Source: Methanothrix sp.
Lineage (GTDB): Archaea > Halobacteriota > Methanosarcinia > Methanotrichales > Methanotrichaceae
Reading direction: 5' to 3'
Assembly: GCF_026419855.1 (NCBI RefSeq)
Contig: NZ_JAOAKP010000006.1
Location: 1 to 52,897, forward strand
Length of the DNA: 52,897 nt
The position numbers were made by a program, and so were the translations under genes. This document shows, one piece after another, positions 35,921-44,784 of this stretch (position 1 is its first letter; every line of letters begins with the position of its first letter). The notes under the pieces were generated by a model, which saw nothing but the letters and a program-made list of their open reading frames with translations, was not told the DNA's origin and did not search any database.

Positions 35921-36328
35921 TCAAGGGGCATCATCTGCGGGAGCGAACTTCGTGCCGTAGTATATTATGCCCCTCTCCCCCTCCTTTCCGAGTATCCTGA
36001 AAACAGGCCTGACTCGCATGCCTATTTTCATGTTCTCAGGCGCGCAAACAACCTGTCCTGTGAGCTTCGGACCCTCATCAAGCTGGATTATCGCGAGGTT
36101 GTACGGAGTGAGCCTCTCGAAGTCCTCTGTCGCGCTGTATATCGTCGTGTATGTTATCACAGTGCCTGTCCCTCTGAACCTGTGCTCCTCCATCTGGCCT
36201 GTTCGCCTGCAGTTCGGGCACAGAGTCCTTGGAGGGAAGTAATACTCACCACAGCTCTTGCAGTGCGTCCCTATCAGGTTGTACCTCTGGGGTATGCACC
36301 TCCAGAACCTCGGAGCATTTGTCGTCGT
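35921..36328 (-). CDS. DUF35 OB-fold/zinc-ribbon protein, no canonical start codon
   Basis: The frame encodes an APRFWR start region, a zinc ribbon (THCKSCGEYYFPP and LCPNCRR) and an OB-fold (FRGTGTVITYTTIY to GIIYYGTKFAPA). In archaea this protein bridges acetoacetyl-CoA thiolase and HMG-CoA synthase. No ATG, GTG or TTG precedes the zinc ribbon in frame: an in-frame TGA lies about 60 bases upstream, and the first ATG (36193) would delete the whole ribbon. A perfect GAGGTGA sits 4 and 7 bases before two ACG codons (36328 and 36325), so an ACG start, coupled to the thiolase stop, is the best guess. Confidence 0.8.
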   Translation of the reverse strand, partial: TTTNAPRFWRCIPQRYNLIGTHCKSCGEYYFPPRTLCPNCRRTGQMEEHRFRGTGTVITYTTIYSATEDFERLTPYNLAIIQLDEGPKLTGQVVCAPENMKIGMRVRPVFRILGKEGERGIIYYGTKFAPADDAP

Positions 36329-36332
36329 GGTT

Positions 36333-37496
36333 TCACCTCGAGAGTATGTGCACCAGTGCGGTTCCTCCGGAGCCGCCGACGTTGTGCGTCAGACCTATCT
36401 CGGCATCATCCACCTGACGCCTCCCAGCCTCGCCTCTCAGCTGGAGCACGATCTCGTACGCCTGCTTTATTCCTGTGGCGCCTACCGGATGTCCACACGC
36501 CTTCAACCCACCAGAGGTGTTGACTGCAACATCTCCACCAATGGCGGTCCTCCCCTCCTCTGTCGCAGCTCCGCCCTCACCCTTGGGGAAGAACCCGAGA
36601 TCCTCGATGGCCAGGATCTCTCCTATGGTGAAGCAGTCATGGACCTCTGCAACATCTATGTCCTCCGGGGTCAACCGCGCCTGAGCGAATGCCTTCTTAG
36701 CTGCGTAGACCGTCGCGTCAAGCGTTGTTATATCTCTCCGGTCGTGGAGCGCGAGGCTGTCGCTCGCCTGTGCGCTTGCCAGGATCCTGATGGGCGTGTC
36801 GCAGTACCTGGATGCGATATCTGATGGCGCAAGAACAACCGCAGCCGCTCCGTCGGTTATCGGCGAGCAGTCTAGGACCCTGAGAGGATCGGCGACAAGC
36901 GGGGAGCTCACGACATCCTCCACCTTTATCTCCGTGTGGTACTGCGCAATCGGATTCATGTGGCCGTGGTGGTGGTTCTTCACAGCCACCTGCGCGAGCT
37001 GCTCTCTTGTCGTGCCGTACCTGCGCATGTGAAGCCTTGCGATCATCGCGTAAAGCGCTGGAAACGTCGCGCCGAAGAAGCACTCCCACTCCCTGTCCGC
37101 AGCTGCTGCAAGAGCATCTGCCGCTACACCGCTCGAGACATCGGTCATCTTCTCGACGCCAGCTGCTATGACTATGTCCGCGTAGCCGCTGGCGACCGCC
37201 AGGAACGCCTCGCGAAGGGCGAGACCGCCGGATGCGCATGCGGCCTCCACCCTGGTCGATGGGATGTGCAGTCTGGAGAGGCCTGCATAGTCTGCGATCA
37301 AAGCACCTATGTGCTCCTGCTCCACGAACCTGCCGCCGCTCATGTTTCCAACATAGAGAGCGTCTATGGCCTCGCCTGTAACTCCAGCGTCCTCTATCGC
37401 GGCTATGCCTGTCTCCACGACCAGATCGCGCAGGGAGCTGTCCCAGCGTTCGCCGAACCGCGTGCATCCAACCCCGATGATTGATACAGCCCTCAT
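36333..37496 (-). CDS. Acetyl-CoA acetyltransferase (thiolase)
   Basis: The 387-residue product is an archaeal thiolase: [12 protein letters not shown] with nucleophile C87, NHHHGHMNP in the middle, the HDCFT segment and [14 protein letters not shown] near the end (base histidine and cysteine). It condenses two acetyl-CoA to acetoacetyl-CoA, the first step to mevalonate. Its ATG overlaps the HMG-CoA synthase stop (ATGA), and the DUF35 frame follows 4 bases after its stop. Confidence 0.94.
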   Translation of the reverse strand: MRAVSIIGVGCTRFGERWDSSLRDLVVETGIAAIEDAGVTGEAIDALYVGNMSGGRFVEQEHIGALIADYAGLSRLHIPSTRVEAACASGGLALREAFLAVASGYADIVIAAGVEKMTDVSSGVAADALAAAADREWECFFGATFPALYAMIARLHMRRYGTTREQLAQVAVKNHHHGHMNPIAQYHTEIKVEDVVSSPLVADPLRVLDCSPITDGAAAVVLAPSDIASRYCDTPIRILASAQASDSLALHDRRDITTLDATVYAAKKAFAQARLTPEDIDVAEVHDCFTIGEILAIEDLGFFPKGEGGAATEEGRTAIGGDVAVNTSGGLKACGHPVGATGIKQAYEIVLQLRGEAGRRQVDDAEIGLTHNVGGSGGTALVHILSR

Positions 37497-38545
37497 AGTC
37501 TGAGCTTCCCCTTGTGCTTCGCGTATCTCGCGTAGTCGATGTACTCCGCTATTGCTATGTAATCCCTCACGCTCGGGGCACTATCCCTGATATCATTTAT
37601 CCTGTCCGTGACGACGATGCTGAATGCATCGCTTCCAGCGCCGGAGCCGAAGCTGGTGACAAATATGCGCTCCCCCGGCCTCGCCTGATCGAGCGTCGCA
37701 GCCAGGCCTATGAGGGTCGAGCCGGAGTAGGTGTTTCCTATAAGCGGAACAACAAGCCCGGGGGCGATCTGCTCCTTTGTGAATCCGAGCTTCGCCGCGA
37801 CCCTCACGGGGAACTTCCCGTTTGGCTGATGGAAGACAGCATAATCGTAATCCTCTGGCTTCTTCCCCAGCATCTCCATCAGCCCCCTTGCGGCAGATGT
37901 CACATGCTTGAAGTACGCTGGCTCTCCTGTAAACCTGCCACCATGCTCCGGATACGGCATTCCCTCTCGCCGCCAGAAATCCGGGGTATCGGTGGTGAAT
38001 GAGTATGTGCCCTCTATCTCGGCGATGAGGTCTCCAGCACCCACAACATATGCTGCCCCGCCTGCAGCTGCTGTGTACTCCAGAGCATCGCCGGGGGCGC
38101 CCTGGCTCACGTCAGCGCCTATGGCCAGCCCCAGGTCTATCATGCCTGACCTGACGAGACCCATGCATGCCTGTAGAGCCGCTGTGCCTGCCTTGCAGGC
38201 GAACTCCATATCAGCGACTGTATGAGAATGAGAACAGCCGATAGCCTCGCCGACTATGGTGCCGGTCGGCTTCACAGCGTATGGATGGCTCTCCGAGCCT
38301 GTGTATATCGCGCCTATCCTGCGCGGATCGATATTTGCCCTATAGATTGCGTTCCTGGCGGCCTCAACAGCGATGGTGGCGGTATCCTCATCCAGGTCAG
38401 GAACCGCCTTCTCGTAGACGTTGAGGCTCCTGGCGACATCCTCCACCTCTCCCCAGACCCTGGCAATCTCATCGACCTTTATCCTGTACCTCGGAATGTA
38501 AACACCGTAGCTGACTATACCGACGGCCAAGTGATCCCCTCTCAT
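37493..38545 (-). CDS. Hydroxymethylglutaryl-CoA synthase
   Basis: The 350-residue product matches archaeal HMG-CoA synthase: the catalytic cysteine C117 in [12 protein letters not shown], the HQPNGKFP histidine segment (about residue 240) and [13 protein letters not shown]. It adds acetyl-CoA to acetoacetyl-CoA, which is channelled from the neighbouring thiolase through the DUF35 protein. It overlaps the regulator gene upstream and the thiolase gene downstream by 4 bases each. Confidence 0.95.
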   Translation of the reverse strand: MRGDHLAVGIVSYGVYIPRYRIKVDEIARVWGEVEDVARSLNVYEKAVPDLDEDTATIAVEAARNAIYRANIDPRRIGAIYTGSESHPYAVKPTGTIVGEAIGCSHSHTVADMEFACKAGTAALQACMGLVRSGMIDLGLAIGADVSQGAPGDALEYTAAAGGAAYVVGAGDLIAEIEGTYSFTTDTPDFWRREGMPYPEHGGRFTGEPAYFKHVTSAARGLMEMLGKKPEDYDYAVFHQPNGKFPVRVAAKLGFTKEQIAPGLVVPLIGNTYSGSTLIGLAATLDQARPGERIFVTSFGSGAGSDAFSIVVTDRINDIRDSAPSVRDYIAIAEYIDYARYAKHKGKLRL

Positions 38546-39261
38546 ATCCTGCTCAGGCTGCTGGATAGCTCCTCTGGCGAGAGCAGCGTGGTAAGAAGGG
38601 GTATGTTCTCCACCCTTGCGATCTTCACAGCCACCGGATCCACGCGCTCAGCCTCTATGCCCTGGAGGATGACCGCCCCTGGTTTCAGGTTTGACACCCT
38701 TATCGCGACCAGCGGCGATCTCCCCCTTGTGACACCTGTGAATATAAGCGCTCTGGCTGTGCTCCGGCCGTAGATCTTGTAGAACTGCTCGGGCAGAAGC
38801 TCCAGTATCGCCTTTATGCTATCGATTATCGTGTAGCCGTTGATCTGCACATCCGTGCTTCCGCATATAAGAGTCGCATCGATCTCTGCCATGAACTCCG
38901 CAAGCGTGACCGGCCTGGCATACTCGCAGACAGAGCATATCGCGCTGAGTCCCACCATATCCCCGAACATGCTCTCGTATGCGCGGAGCACATTGCATCC
39001 TCTCAGCTCATCTATCTTGAGAAGCGCATCGATGATCTTGCTGACGATCAGTATTCCTGGTGATCGTCGCCTGCCGCTCTCGTAATCGCTTATCACGCTG
39101 GGCGATATGCCAAGGTAGTTAGAGAGCTCTGTCTGGCTTATCCCGAAGTTCCGGCGCCACTTTCTGAGGGTCTCGCCAGGGTTCTGGGAAAGCGTGATCT
39201 CGCCGGCGATCTTTTCGGCCAGCAAGCCCCTGATGTTTGAGAACTCACCCTCAGAATTCAT
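38542..39261 (-). CDS. XRE-family transcriptional regulator of the mevalonate operon
   Basis: The product of 239 residues has an N-terminal helix-turn-helix ([20 protein letters not shown] and ESGRRRSPG, about residues 42-70) and a conserved archaeal C-terminal domain with a CSVCEYARP motif and possible ligand-binding fold. In many archaea this gene stands in front of HMG-CoA synthase and presumably senses an isoprenoid or CoA metabolite; the ligand is unknown. The ATG at 39261 lies about 25 bases from a TATA box, implying a leaderless transcript. Confidence 0.88.
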   Translation of the reverse strand: MNSEGEFSNIRGLLAEKIAGEITLSQNPGETLRKWRRNFGISQTELSNYLGISPSVISDYESGRRRSPGILIVSKIIDALLKIDELRGCNVLRAYESMFGDMVGLSAICSVCEYARPVTLAEFMAEIDATLICGSTDVQINGYTIIDSIKAILELLPEQFYKIYGRSTARALIFTGVTRGRSPLVAIRVSNLKPGAVILQGIEAERVDPVAVKIARVENIPLLTTLLSPEELSSSLSRI

Positions 39262-39280
39262 GCCAGTTAACTCGATCAAC

Positions 39281-39295
39281 TAGAATATAAAGATG
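39281..39295 (-). promoter_or_regulatory. TATA promoter of the mevalonate operon
   Basis: On the minus strand CATCTTTATATTCTAG provides a TATA box whose expected start point falls near the ATG at 39261. It overlaps the region between the operon and tRNA-Gly, where TCGTCATTTAACGAAAGTGA contains small inverted CGTT/AACG motifs that could be operator half-sites. Confidence 0.5.
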
Positions 39296-39349
39296 GCGAA
39301 ATGTCGTTCGTCATTTAACGAAAGTGAAGAGGGACCCAAAAAAGAGAGA

Positions 39350-39435
39350 TGCGCCGACCGGGATTCGAACCCGGGTTGTAGGCTTTCTTCGGGATGCTTG
39401 GAAGGCCCAAGTCATAACCGCTAGACCATCGGCGC
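39350..39435 (-). tRNA. tRNA-Gly (UCC) with a 14-nt intron
   Basis: On the minus strand the acceptor stem is GCGCCGA/TCGGCGC with discriminator A, and the T-arm is CCGGG/CCCGG. The anticodon stem TGGGC/GCCTA encloses 21 bases. A CUUC/GAAG helix with 3-base bulges CAA and AAA defines a 14-nt intron after position 37. The spliced loop is CTTCCAA, anticodon UCC. The intron is close to the minimum that still forms the splicing motif. Confidence 0.9.
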
Positions 39436-39590
39436 GCCCGCCACTCTATCACATGCCAGACTTTTAATGCTTTCGATTGAGCACATCGGGTCGCTTAATA
39501 TGTTGATCCCTGCGCTAAATACAATTGCAGGAGGCCATGTTATTACAGCTGCAGTTCACTTGCGCACATTCTGAGTGCGATTTACGCAGC

Positions 39591-39713
39591 GCTCTTATCC
39601 ATTTGATGACTTGCTTTGAGAGGCACTGTTCCCGCTATGTGCTCCTGGCGATTGAATTAGTGCATCCAGCAACCAGTATGCGTGCCCTCTAAGTTGCTGA
39701 ACACACAAGAGCG
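39591..39713 (+). mobile_element. MITE-like element, copy 5, with 8-bp target duplication
   Basis: CGCTCTTATC to AAGAGCG (about 123 bp) is flanked by TTACGCAG on the left (to about 39590) and TTACGCAG at 39714-39721. The right duplication contains the stop codon of the minus-strand gene next to it, so insertion left the reading frame intact. Confidence 0.92.
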
Positions 39714-41036
39714 TTACGCAGATGCTCCCATCCGGTCCAGGTGCTTGCGTATCGCGTCAGCGAGTCTGTTCTCAGAGTCGACGAGCTCGTATCTCACAGA
39801 AGTCGATGGCTTGTTTATGCTGATCACGCGGCGCAGGTCAACCGGCGTGGCTATGACCACCGTGTCGCAGTCACATCTGTTGATGCTCTCTTCAAGCTCT
39901 TTTATCTGCTCCGGATAATAGCCCAGCGCTGGTAGGGCATCTTTGATGTGACCGTACCTTTCGAGCGCATCGCGTATGCTGCCGACAGCGTAGGGCCTCG
40001 GATCCACGATCTCCGAGGCGCCGCAGATCTCCGCTGCGATCCTGCCAGCTCCTGAATGCATGCCTCCGTGCGTCAGGGTTGGGCCGTCCTCGATCACCAG
40101 AACCCTCCTGCCCTTTATGAGATCCGGATCCTCCACGCTTATGGCGGAGGCGGCTCTGAACACCACTGCCCTGGGATTGAGCTGCGCAGCGTTTCCCTCT
40201 ATGAACACAACAGCATCTTCAGAGGCGGTGTTCACTTTGTTTATCACTATTATGTCAGCGCATCTGAAGTTGATGCTTCCAGGGTAGTATGTGAGCTCAT
40301 GCCCGGGGCGCATCGCGTCCGCCACAGTGATCCAGAGATCGGGTCTGACAAAAGGAAGATCGTTGTTCCCTCCATCCCAGACTATGATGTCCGCCTCCTT
40401 CTCCGCCTCTCCGAGCACCCTCTCGCAATCCACTCCAGAATATACAGCTGTGCCCCTCATGACGTGAGGTTCGTACTCCTCGCGCTCCTCGATGCTGAGG
40501 GATTCAAGATCGCCGGGAGCTGAGAACCTCTGGACCGCGTGGAAATCCCTGTACGGCATAGGGTGCCGGATCACCACATGTTTCAGACCTGTGGATTTCA
40601 ACACGTTCACCACATACCGTGTGGTCTGGCTTTTTCCCGCGCCGGTCCTCACCGCGCACACTGCAACAACCGGTTTTGATGAGCGGAGCATAGTTTTTTT
40701 GCCCACAAGCTCGAAATCCGCACCGCAGGAGAGCACCCTTGATGCCATCTCCATGACCTCCTGGTTGCTGAGGTCGCTGTATGAGAGAACGCATCTGTCT
40801 ACATCCAGCTCTTCGATCAGTCTTTCGAGGTCGCTCTCAGGGAAGATGGGTATGCCCTCGGGATACAGAGGGCCCGTGAGTTCTGATGGATACACTCGAT
40901 ATGCGATCTTTGGTATCTGCGAGGCTGTGAACCCCACGACATGATGTTCGGCATCGGAGCGATAGAGCACGTTGAAGTTATGGAAGTCCCGCCCTGCTGC
41001 CCCCAGGATCAGAACACTCTCTCTGGACATGGTCAT
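39714..41036 (-). CDS. Cyclic 2,3-diphosphoglycerate synthetase-like protein
   Basis: The 440-residue product matches the cDPGS family, which in thermophilic methanogens closes 2,3-diphosphoglycerate to the cyclic thermoprotectant. It has an N-terminal Rossmann-like part (ESVLILGAAGRDFHNFNVLY), a P-loop VRTGAGKSQTTRYV (about 129-142) and IIVWDGGNNDLPF near 217-229, resembling small GTPase/dethiobiotin synthetase folds. No upstream ribosome site is obvious. Some mesophilic relatives have other roles, so the substrate is inferred. Its stop codon lies within the target duplication of the element at 39591. Confidence 0.85.
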   Translation of the reverse strand: MTMSRESVLILGAAGRDFHNFNVLYRSDAEHHVVGFTASQIPKIAYRVYPSELTGPLYPEGIPIFPESDLERLIEELDVDRCVLSYSDLSNQEVMEMASRVLSCGADFELVGKKTMLRSSKPVVAVCAVRTGAGKSQTTRYVVNVLKSTGLKHVVIRHPMPYRDFHAVQRFSAPGDLESLSIEEREEYEPHVMRGTAVYSGVDCERVLGEAEKEADIIVWDGGNNDLPFVRPDLWITVADAMRPGHELTYYPGSINFRCADIIVINKVNTASEDAVVFIEGNAAQLNPRAVVFRAASAISVEDPDLIKGRRVLVIEDGPTLTHGGMHSGAGRIAAEICGASEIVDPRPYAVGSIRDALERYGHIKDALPALGYYPEQIKELEESINRCDCDTVVIATPVDLRRVISINKPSTSVRYELVDSENRLADAIRKHLDRMGASA

Positions 41037-41103
41037 TTGTGGACGATCTCTACGACAATAACTTTTTCCAGGAGAATCATCCTGATTTCAGTGGTGATCG
41101 GGC

Positions 41104-41616
41104 ATGATAGAACTGCTCAGGAGCAGGAGAAGCATAAGGAGGTACAAGGCAAAGGACATCGAGCCTGAGATGATCGAGATCTTAAAGGAAGCTGCTCTCA
41201 GATCGCCCACATCTCGGGGAATAAACCCATGGAGGTTCTTCTTCATAAGAGACAGGAAGAAGCTTGATGAGCTGTCGCGGGCGAAGGAGAGCGGGTCATC
41301 GTTTCTCCGGAACGCCCCCCTGGGAGTTGTCGTCTGCGCTAAAGAAAGCGAGTCTGATGTTTGGATAGAGGACTGCTCGATTGCGTCCATAATCTTGCAT
41401 CTCACAGCTCACAGCCTTGGCCTAGGATCCTGCTGGATCCAGATAAGAAACAGGATGCATGACGCGCACAAGACCTCTGAGGAGTACGTCAGGGAGGTTC
41501 TCGGTCTTCCGGGGGATCTACGTGTGGAGTCGATCATCGCCATCGGCTATCCTGACGAGATCAAACCGCCTGTGCCAGCGGAGGAGCTGGAGTACGGAAA
41601 GATATCAGCCGACTGA
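41104..41616 (+). CDS. Nitroreductase family flavoprotein
   Basis: The 170-residue product is a compact nitroreductase-fold FMN protein: LRSRRSIRRYKAKDIEPEM (5-23) with the phosphate-binding arginines, ALRSPTSRGINPWRFFFIRD (30-49) and a C-terminal IAIGYPDE. Members reduce diverse substrates with NAD(P)H or other donors. Context gives no substrate; it is divergent from the cDPGS-like gene. Confidence 0.9.
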   Translation: MIELLRSRRSIRRYKAKDIEPEMIEILKEAALRSPTSRGINPWRFFFIRDRKKLDELSRAKESGSSFLRNAPLGVVVCAKESESDVWIEDCSIASIILHLTAHSLGLGSCWIQIRNRMHDAHKTSEEYVREVLGLPGDLRVESIIAIGYPDEIKPPVPAEELEYGKISAD

Positions 41617-41650
41617 AAAATGAATGTGGCAGGCGAAATGTAGTCACTGT

Positions 41651-41774
41651 CGCTCTTGTGTGTTCAGCAACTTAGAGGGCAAGCATACTGTTTGCTGGAT
41701 GCACTCACTCATTCGCCAGGAGCACATAGCGGGAACAGTGCCTCTCAAAGCAAGTCATCAAATGGATAAGAGCG
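41651..41774 (-). mobile_element. MITE-like element, copy 6, with 8-bp target duplication
   Basis: The element (124 bp) is inserted in reverse orientation, 34 bases after the nitroreductase stop. GTCACTGT at 41643-41650 and 41775-41782 is the target duplication. It is nearly identical to copies 3-5. Confidence 0.92.
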
Positions 41775-41949
41775 GTCACTGTAATCGTATCGCTGAGTCC
41801 AGGGTATGCGACCGTGTGGTATTCTTGTAACATTTCGGCAGGTGCACGCCCATCTAGCAGCCACACTTTATAGGAAAGCAGGCAGAAAGCCCCCTTGCAA
41901 GTCACCTCAGATACCTTGATATAGCGGTTGCTGCTGGTTGATTAAGCCA

Positions 41950-42486
41950 ATGAATATAATCGTACACTCCATCTGGCTGATGCTGCCTGCGTATGTACCA
42001 AACAACTTCGCAGCGCTTTTCGGTGGTGGCACGCCTCTCGATCTGGGGATGAGCCTTCCTGATGGGCACCGTGTGTTTGGAAATGGAAAGACGATTCGTG
42101 GCACGATCGCCGGAATCATCGGGGGGATCAGCGTAGGAGTGCTTCAGAACAGCATCGCCGGAGCCTTCGGGCTTCCAAGCTTCGGCGATGGGATGGAGCT
42201 GTTTCTCGTGCTCTTCGGGCTTTCAGCAGGATCGATGCTCGGCGATCTTGCAGCCAGCTTCGTCAAGCGACGCCTGGGAATGGAGCGTGGCGCATCCTTC
42301 TTCCTAGTTGACCAGCTCGACTTTGTCATGGGCGCATGGGCTCTGACATTCCTTCTTGCTCCAGAGTGGTTCAACACGCAGTTCACATCTCCGGTCATAA
42401 TCCTTGTTCTTCTGATCACGCCTGTTCTCCATCGCTTCGCAAATGTGATCGGCTATAGGATCGGGACGAAGAAGGAGCCGTGGTGA
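41950..42486 (+). CDS. carS: CDP-archaeol synthase
   Basis: The product of 178 residues has five hydrophobic helices. The CarS landmarks are [20 protein letters not shown] (12-31), [17 protein letters not shown] (43-59) and a C-terminal [11 protein letters not shown] with acidic metal ligands. It transfers CTP onto unsaturated archaetidic acid, giving CDP-archaeol, the precursor of archaeal phospholipids. The ATG at 41950 fits the family; the TTG at 41938 is an alternative. A microprotein gene follows 53 bases downstream. Confidence 0.93.
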   Translation: MNIIVHSIWLMLPAYVPNNFAALFGGGTPLDLGMSLPDGHRVFGNGKTIRGTIAGIIGGISVGVLQNSIAGAFGLPSFGDGMELFLVLFGLSAGSMLGDLAASFVKRRLGMERGASFFLVDQLDFVMGAWALTFLLAPEWFNTQFTSPVIILVLLITPVLHRFANVIGYRIGTKKEPW

Positions 42487-42539
42487 GATCAAAAGATTGA
42501 ATACACATCATGTTTTTCTGATCATCAGGAGGTGAGATT

Positions 42540-42692
42540 GTGGCTGAGTACATGCGTGGTTTTGAGCAGAAGACCATCCCGCCCGTGGGCGAGGATTCCG
42601 GAAAGATGGCGTATCTTCCGCTGATAGCCATCCTGGGGTTTGGCGTTTTCGCCCTTATAGTCGCATATATGGTAAAGATGCTGGCCTCCTGA
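42540..42692 (+). CDS. 50-residue membrane microprotein
   Basis: A GTG start at 42540 stands 4 bases behind AGGAGGTGA, an almost ideal ribosome site. The product has a polar N-terminus (MAEYMRGFEQKTIPPVGED), one long hydrophobic segment (about residues 23-45) and a short basic end (MVKMLAS). I do not recognise a family. It could belong with carS upstream (53-base gap) or be independent. Confidence 0.7.
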   Translation: MAEYMRGFEQKTIPPVGEDSGKMAYLPLIAILGFGVFALIVAYMVKMLAS

Positions 42693-43101
42693 GACCGGCA
42701 TCTTTCATGTTTTGCAGGAACTGCAGGCCAGGGTCGTTTACCCGATTCATTGAGATCAACAGCGGGTGACCCCGCAGTCCATGTGAGGTAATGTGCCTAT
42801 AGATAGCGATTTCATGGCGAACTGTTTTATCGATATGGGTACACGATCCTGGCCAGTATGTGCGACTTTTCTCTCCCATCCAGGAGTTTGCGCCCCTCTA
42901 CCCTTATCAGACACGCCTGATAAGAAGGCACGCCTGCTGACGGAGCGGAATTCTGTCATATGCTGTTTTTGTATGAGATGGCTGCATGATATCGCTGTTG
43001 TTCCTCTTGCCATTTCGATAAAAGCGAATCCGGTGCACAAGACAAAATTTATGACAATATAAATCTTAATTCTGATATGCAGCAATGGTTTTTGTTCGCG
43101 A
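42693..43101. other. Intergenic region before the mtr operon
   Basis: About 400 bases without a supported gene. They contain one perfect 8-bp inverted repeat (42903-42924) and otherwise no structure I can name. Frames in either direction lack ribosome sites and recognisable domains. Confidence 0.55.
42903..42924. promoter_or_regulatory. Perfect inverted repeat CTTATCAG-N6-CTGATAAG
   Basis: Two 8-bp arms around ACACGC form either a hairpin or a dimeric operator-like site, 180 bases before the mtr TATA box. Function unknown. Confidence 0.35.
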
Positions 43102-43117
43102 AACCTTTATAAGCCTG
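43102..43117 (+). promoter_or_regulatory. BRE/TATA promoter of the mtr operon
   Basis: CGAAACCTTTATAAGCC is a textbook archaeal BRE plus TATA box. The start would be near 43140, about 50 bases before the mtrE ATG, leaving a leader with a hairpin and a GGAGGAGG ribosome site. Confidence 0.75.
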
Positions 43118-43142
43118 GCTAAAGGATAAGACAGCGTTATTA

Positions 43143-43168
43143 GCCAAATTTGTTCATAATGATTTGGC
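43143..43168 (+). promoter_or_regulatory. Leader hairpin of mtr mRNA
   Basis: GCCAAAT and ATTTGGC form a 7-bp perfect stem with a 12-base loop between the predicted transcript start and the ribosome site (GGAGGAGG at 43181-43188). It could stabilise the mRNA or modulate initiation. Confidence 0.45.
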
Positions 43169-43191
43169 GAAAATGAATAGGAGGAGGAAAA

Positions 43192-44097
43192 ATGGACGCA
43201 TTGAGCATGGGGCTCGTCGCTGCTATGGGGGCCCTTGCGACCGTTGCTGGAGCCAGCGAGGATATCGAGTCGGATATAGGCTCTCAGAGCAATCCAAACT
43301 CGCAGGTCCAGCTTGCTGCTCAGGTCGGAAACCCCCACAGGATATACAATAAGGCGATCTCAGGCGAGCCACCAGCGAACGCTCTCTGGGCTACAACCGC
43401 TGCTGTTGTGGCTTACACGCTGATAACAAAGTTCGCAATGCCTGCGCTCTTCGCAATAGCCATCGGCGCGTCGGTTGCTGCGCTCTTCAACGGAGTCTTC
43501 TCAACCAGCGCTTACTTTGGCAGGAGCGCAAGCCAGCGCAGGTTCAACCAGTGGATATATCTGGATATAGTGCGCTACACAACGACATCCATAATGGCAC
43601 ATGCATGGATAACAGCGTTCTGCATAACATGCATAGCATACATACAGACTGCGATTTTGACACCACACCACCCGTTCCCGATGCCTGTTATCGCTCTGAT
43701 CTGGGGATTGACCGTTGGTGCAATCGGCTCTTCTGTTGGTGATATTCATTATGGAGGCGAGCGCGAGTTCCAGTGGAGGCTCTTCGGTCAGGGTCTCAAC
43801 ACGATGCTATCAGGCCAGATTGTGAGGAAGGCCGAGGCTGGATTGAGGAACTCCATAGACAACGCATGGTTCTGCACGAAGCTTGGAGGGCCGCTCACGG
43901 GTCTTGGGTTTGGCTTAACGGTCTTCCTGGACAACTGGCGCACAACGGTCTTTGACCCGGTGACGCAGGCCGGTCTGGCCATTGGTATGGGTCTCTTCTT
44001 CGTGATAATTATGAACCTGTATAACTTCTACGTTGAGACCTCGATAAGAAAGAAGTACGGCCCGTATCCAGGGTACAAGGGGGATATCGCAGCATGA
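43192..44097 (+). CDS. mtrE: Tetrahydromethanopterin S-methyltransferase subunit E
   Basis: The 301-residue product is MtrE, an integral membrane subunit with about six helices that with MtrC and MtrD forms the sodium-translocating part of the complex. Typical are MDALSMGLVAAMGALATVAG, the loop ESDIGSQSNPNSQVQLAAQV and the long helices that follow. It starts the mtrEDCBAFGH operon behind AGGAGGAGG. mtrD overlaps by 4 bases. Confidence 0.97.
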   Translation: MDALSMGLVAAMGALATVAGASEDIESDIGSQSNPNSQVQLAAQVGNPHRIYNKAISGEPPANALWATTAAVVAYTLITKFAMPALFAIAIGASVAALFNGVFSTSAYFGRSASQRRFNQWIYLDIVRYTTTSIMAHAWITAFCITCIAYIQTAILTPHHPFPMPVIALIWGLTVGAIGSSVGDIHYGGEREFQWRLFGQGLNTMLSGQIVRKAEAGLRNSIDNAWFCTKLGGPLTGLGFGLTVFLDNWRTTVFDPVTQAGLAIGMGLFFVIIMNLYNFYVETSIRKKYGPYPGYKGDIAA

Positions 44098-44783
44098 ACT
44101 TTGATGCTTTAACCATTGTTTACATTCTGGAGATCGTAGTGGGTGGACTGATGGTAGGTATAGGCGTCCACTTCGTGCCGGTCGGCGGCGCGCCTGCTGC
44201 CATGGCACAGGCCACAGGAATCGGTACCGGCACAGTTCAGCTGGCCGCTGGATCCGGACTCACCGGACTGCTGGCAGCAGGTCTCATGATGTCGGTCACG
44301 GATAACATCTGGCCAATTCTGGCATCAGGAGCCGTCGGAGCAATGATAATGATGGATGCCACGATGCTGACCGGCGGCTGGATATATGCATACGCTGTGG
44401 GCGCCCCGTTCGCATCAGCCAAGGTCAACTATGATCCGATCACTGGATACTCACAGCCCCCGTATGTCGCCCCGGGCACAGTCGGGCAGGGTATACCCAC
44501 AGTCTGTTACGTAAGCGGGACGATCGGTGCTCTGATGGGCGGTATCGGCGGCGCAATGATCTACTACCCGCTGATGATGACAAACCATAACCCCTCCCTG
44601 AGCGCGCTCTTCGCGATCGGCATATTCCTGGTGAACGCTGTTCTTGCTTCCTGGAACATCCAGGGGACGATCGAGGGGTTCCACGATCCGAAGTTCAAGA
44701 GATGGCCGAAGGCGTTCAGGTCATGCCTGGTGGCCACCCTGATCCTGGCGCTTGTGGCCGTTACAATAACAGGAGGTGCATGA
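44094..44783 (+). CDS. mtrD: Tetrahydromethanopterin S-methyltransferase subunit D
   Basis: The 229-residue product is MtrD, a membrane subunit with about six helices and glycine-rich loops (VPVGGAPAAMAQATGIGTGT, 25-44). It belongs to the ion-translocating part of Mtr. It overlaps mtrE (ATGA); mtrC begins directly after it behind AGGAGGTG. Confidence 0.96.
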   Translation: MNFDALTIVYILEIVVGGLMVGIGVHFVPVGGAPAAMAQATGIGTGTVQLAAGSGLTGLLAAGLMMSVTDNIWPILASGAVGAMIMMDATMLTGGWIYAYAVGAPFASAKVNYDPITGYSQPPYVAPGTVGQGIPTVCYVSGTIGALMGGIGGAMIYYPLMMTNHNPSLSALFAIGIFLVNAVLASWNIQGTIEGFHDPKFKRWPKAFRSCLVATLILALVAVTITGGA

Positions 44784-44784
44784 G

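Noticed and set aside
36236-36317. Reading the DUF35 start as the ATG in CAAATGCTC
   Set aside because: That ATG is in a different frame and meets a stop after 14 codons, so it cannot make the protein without a frameshift.
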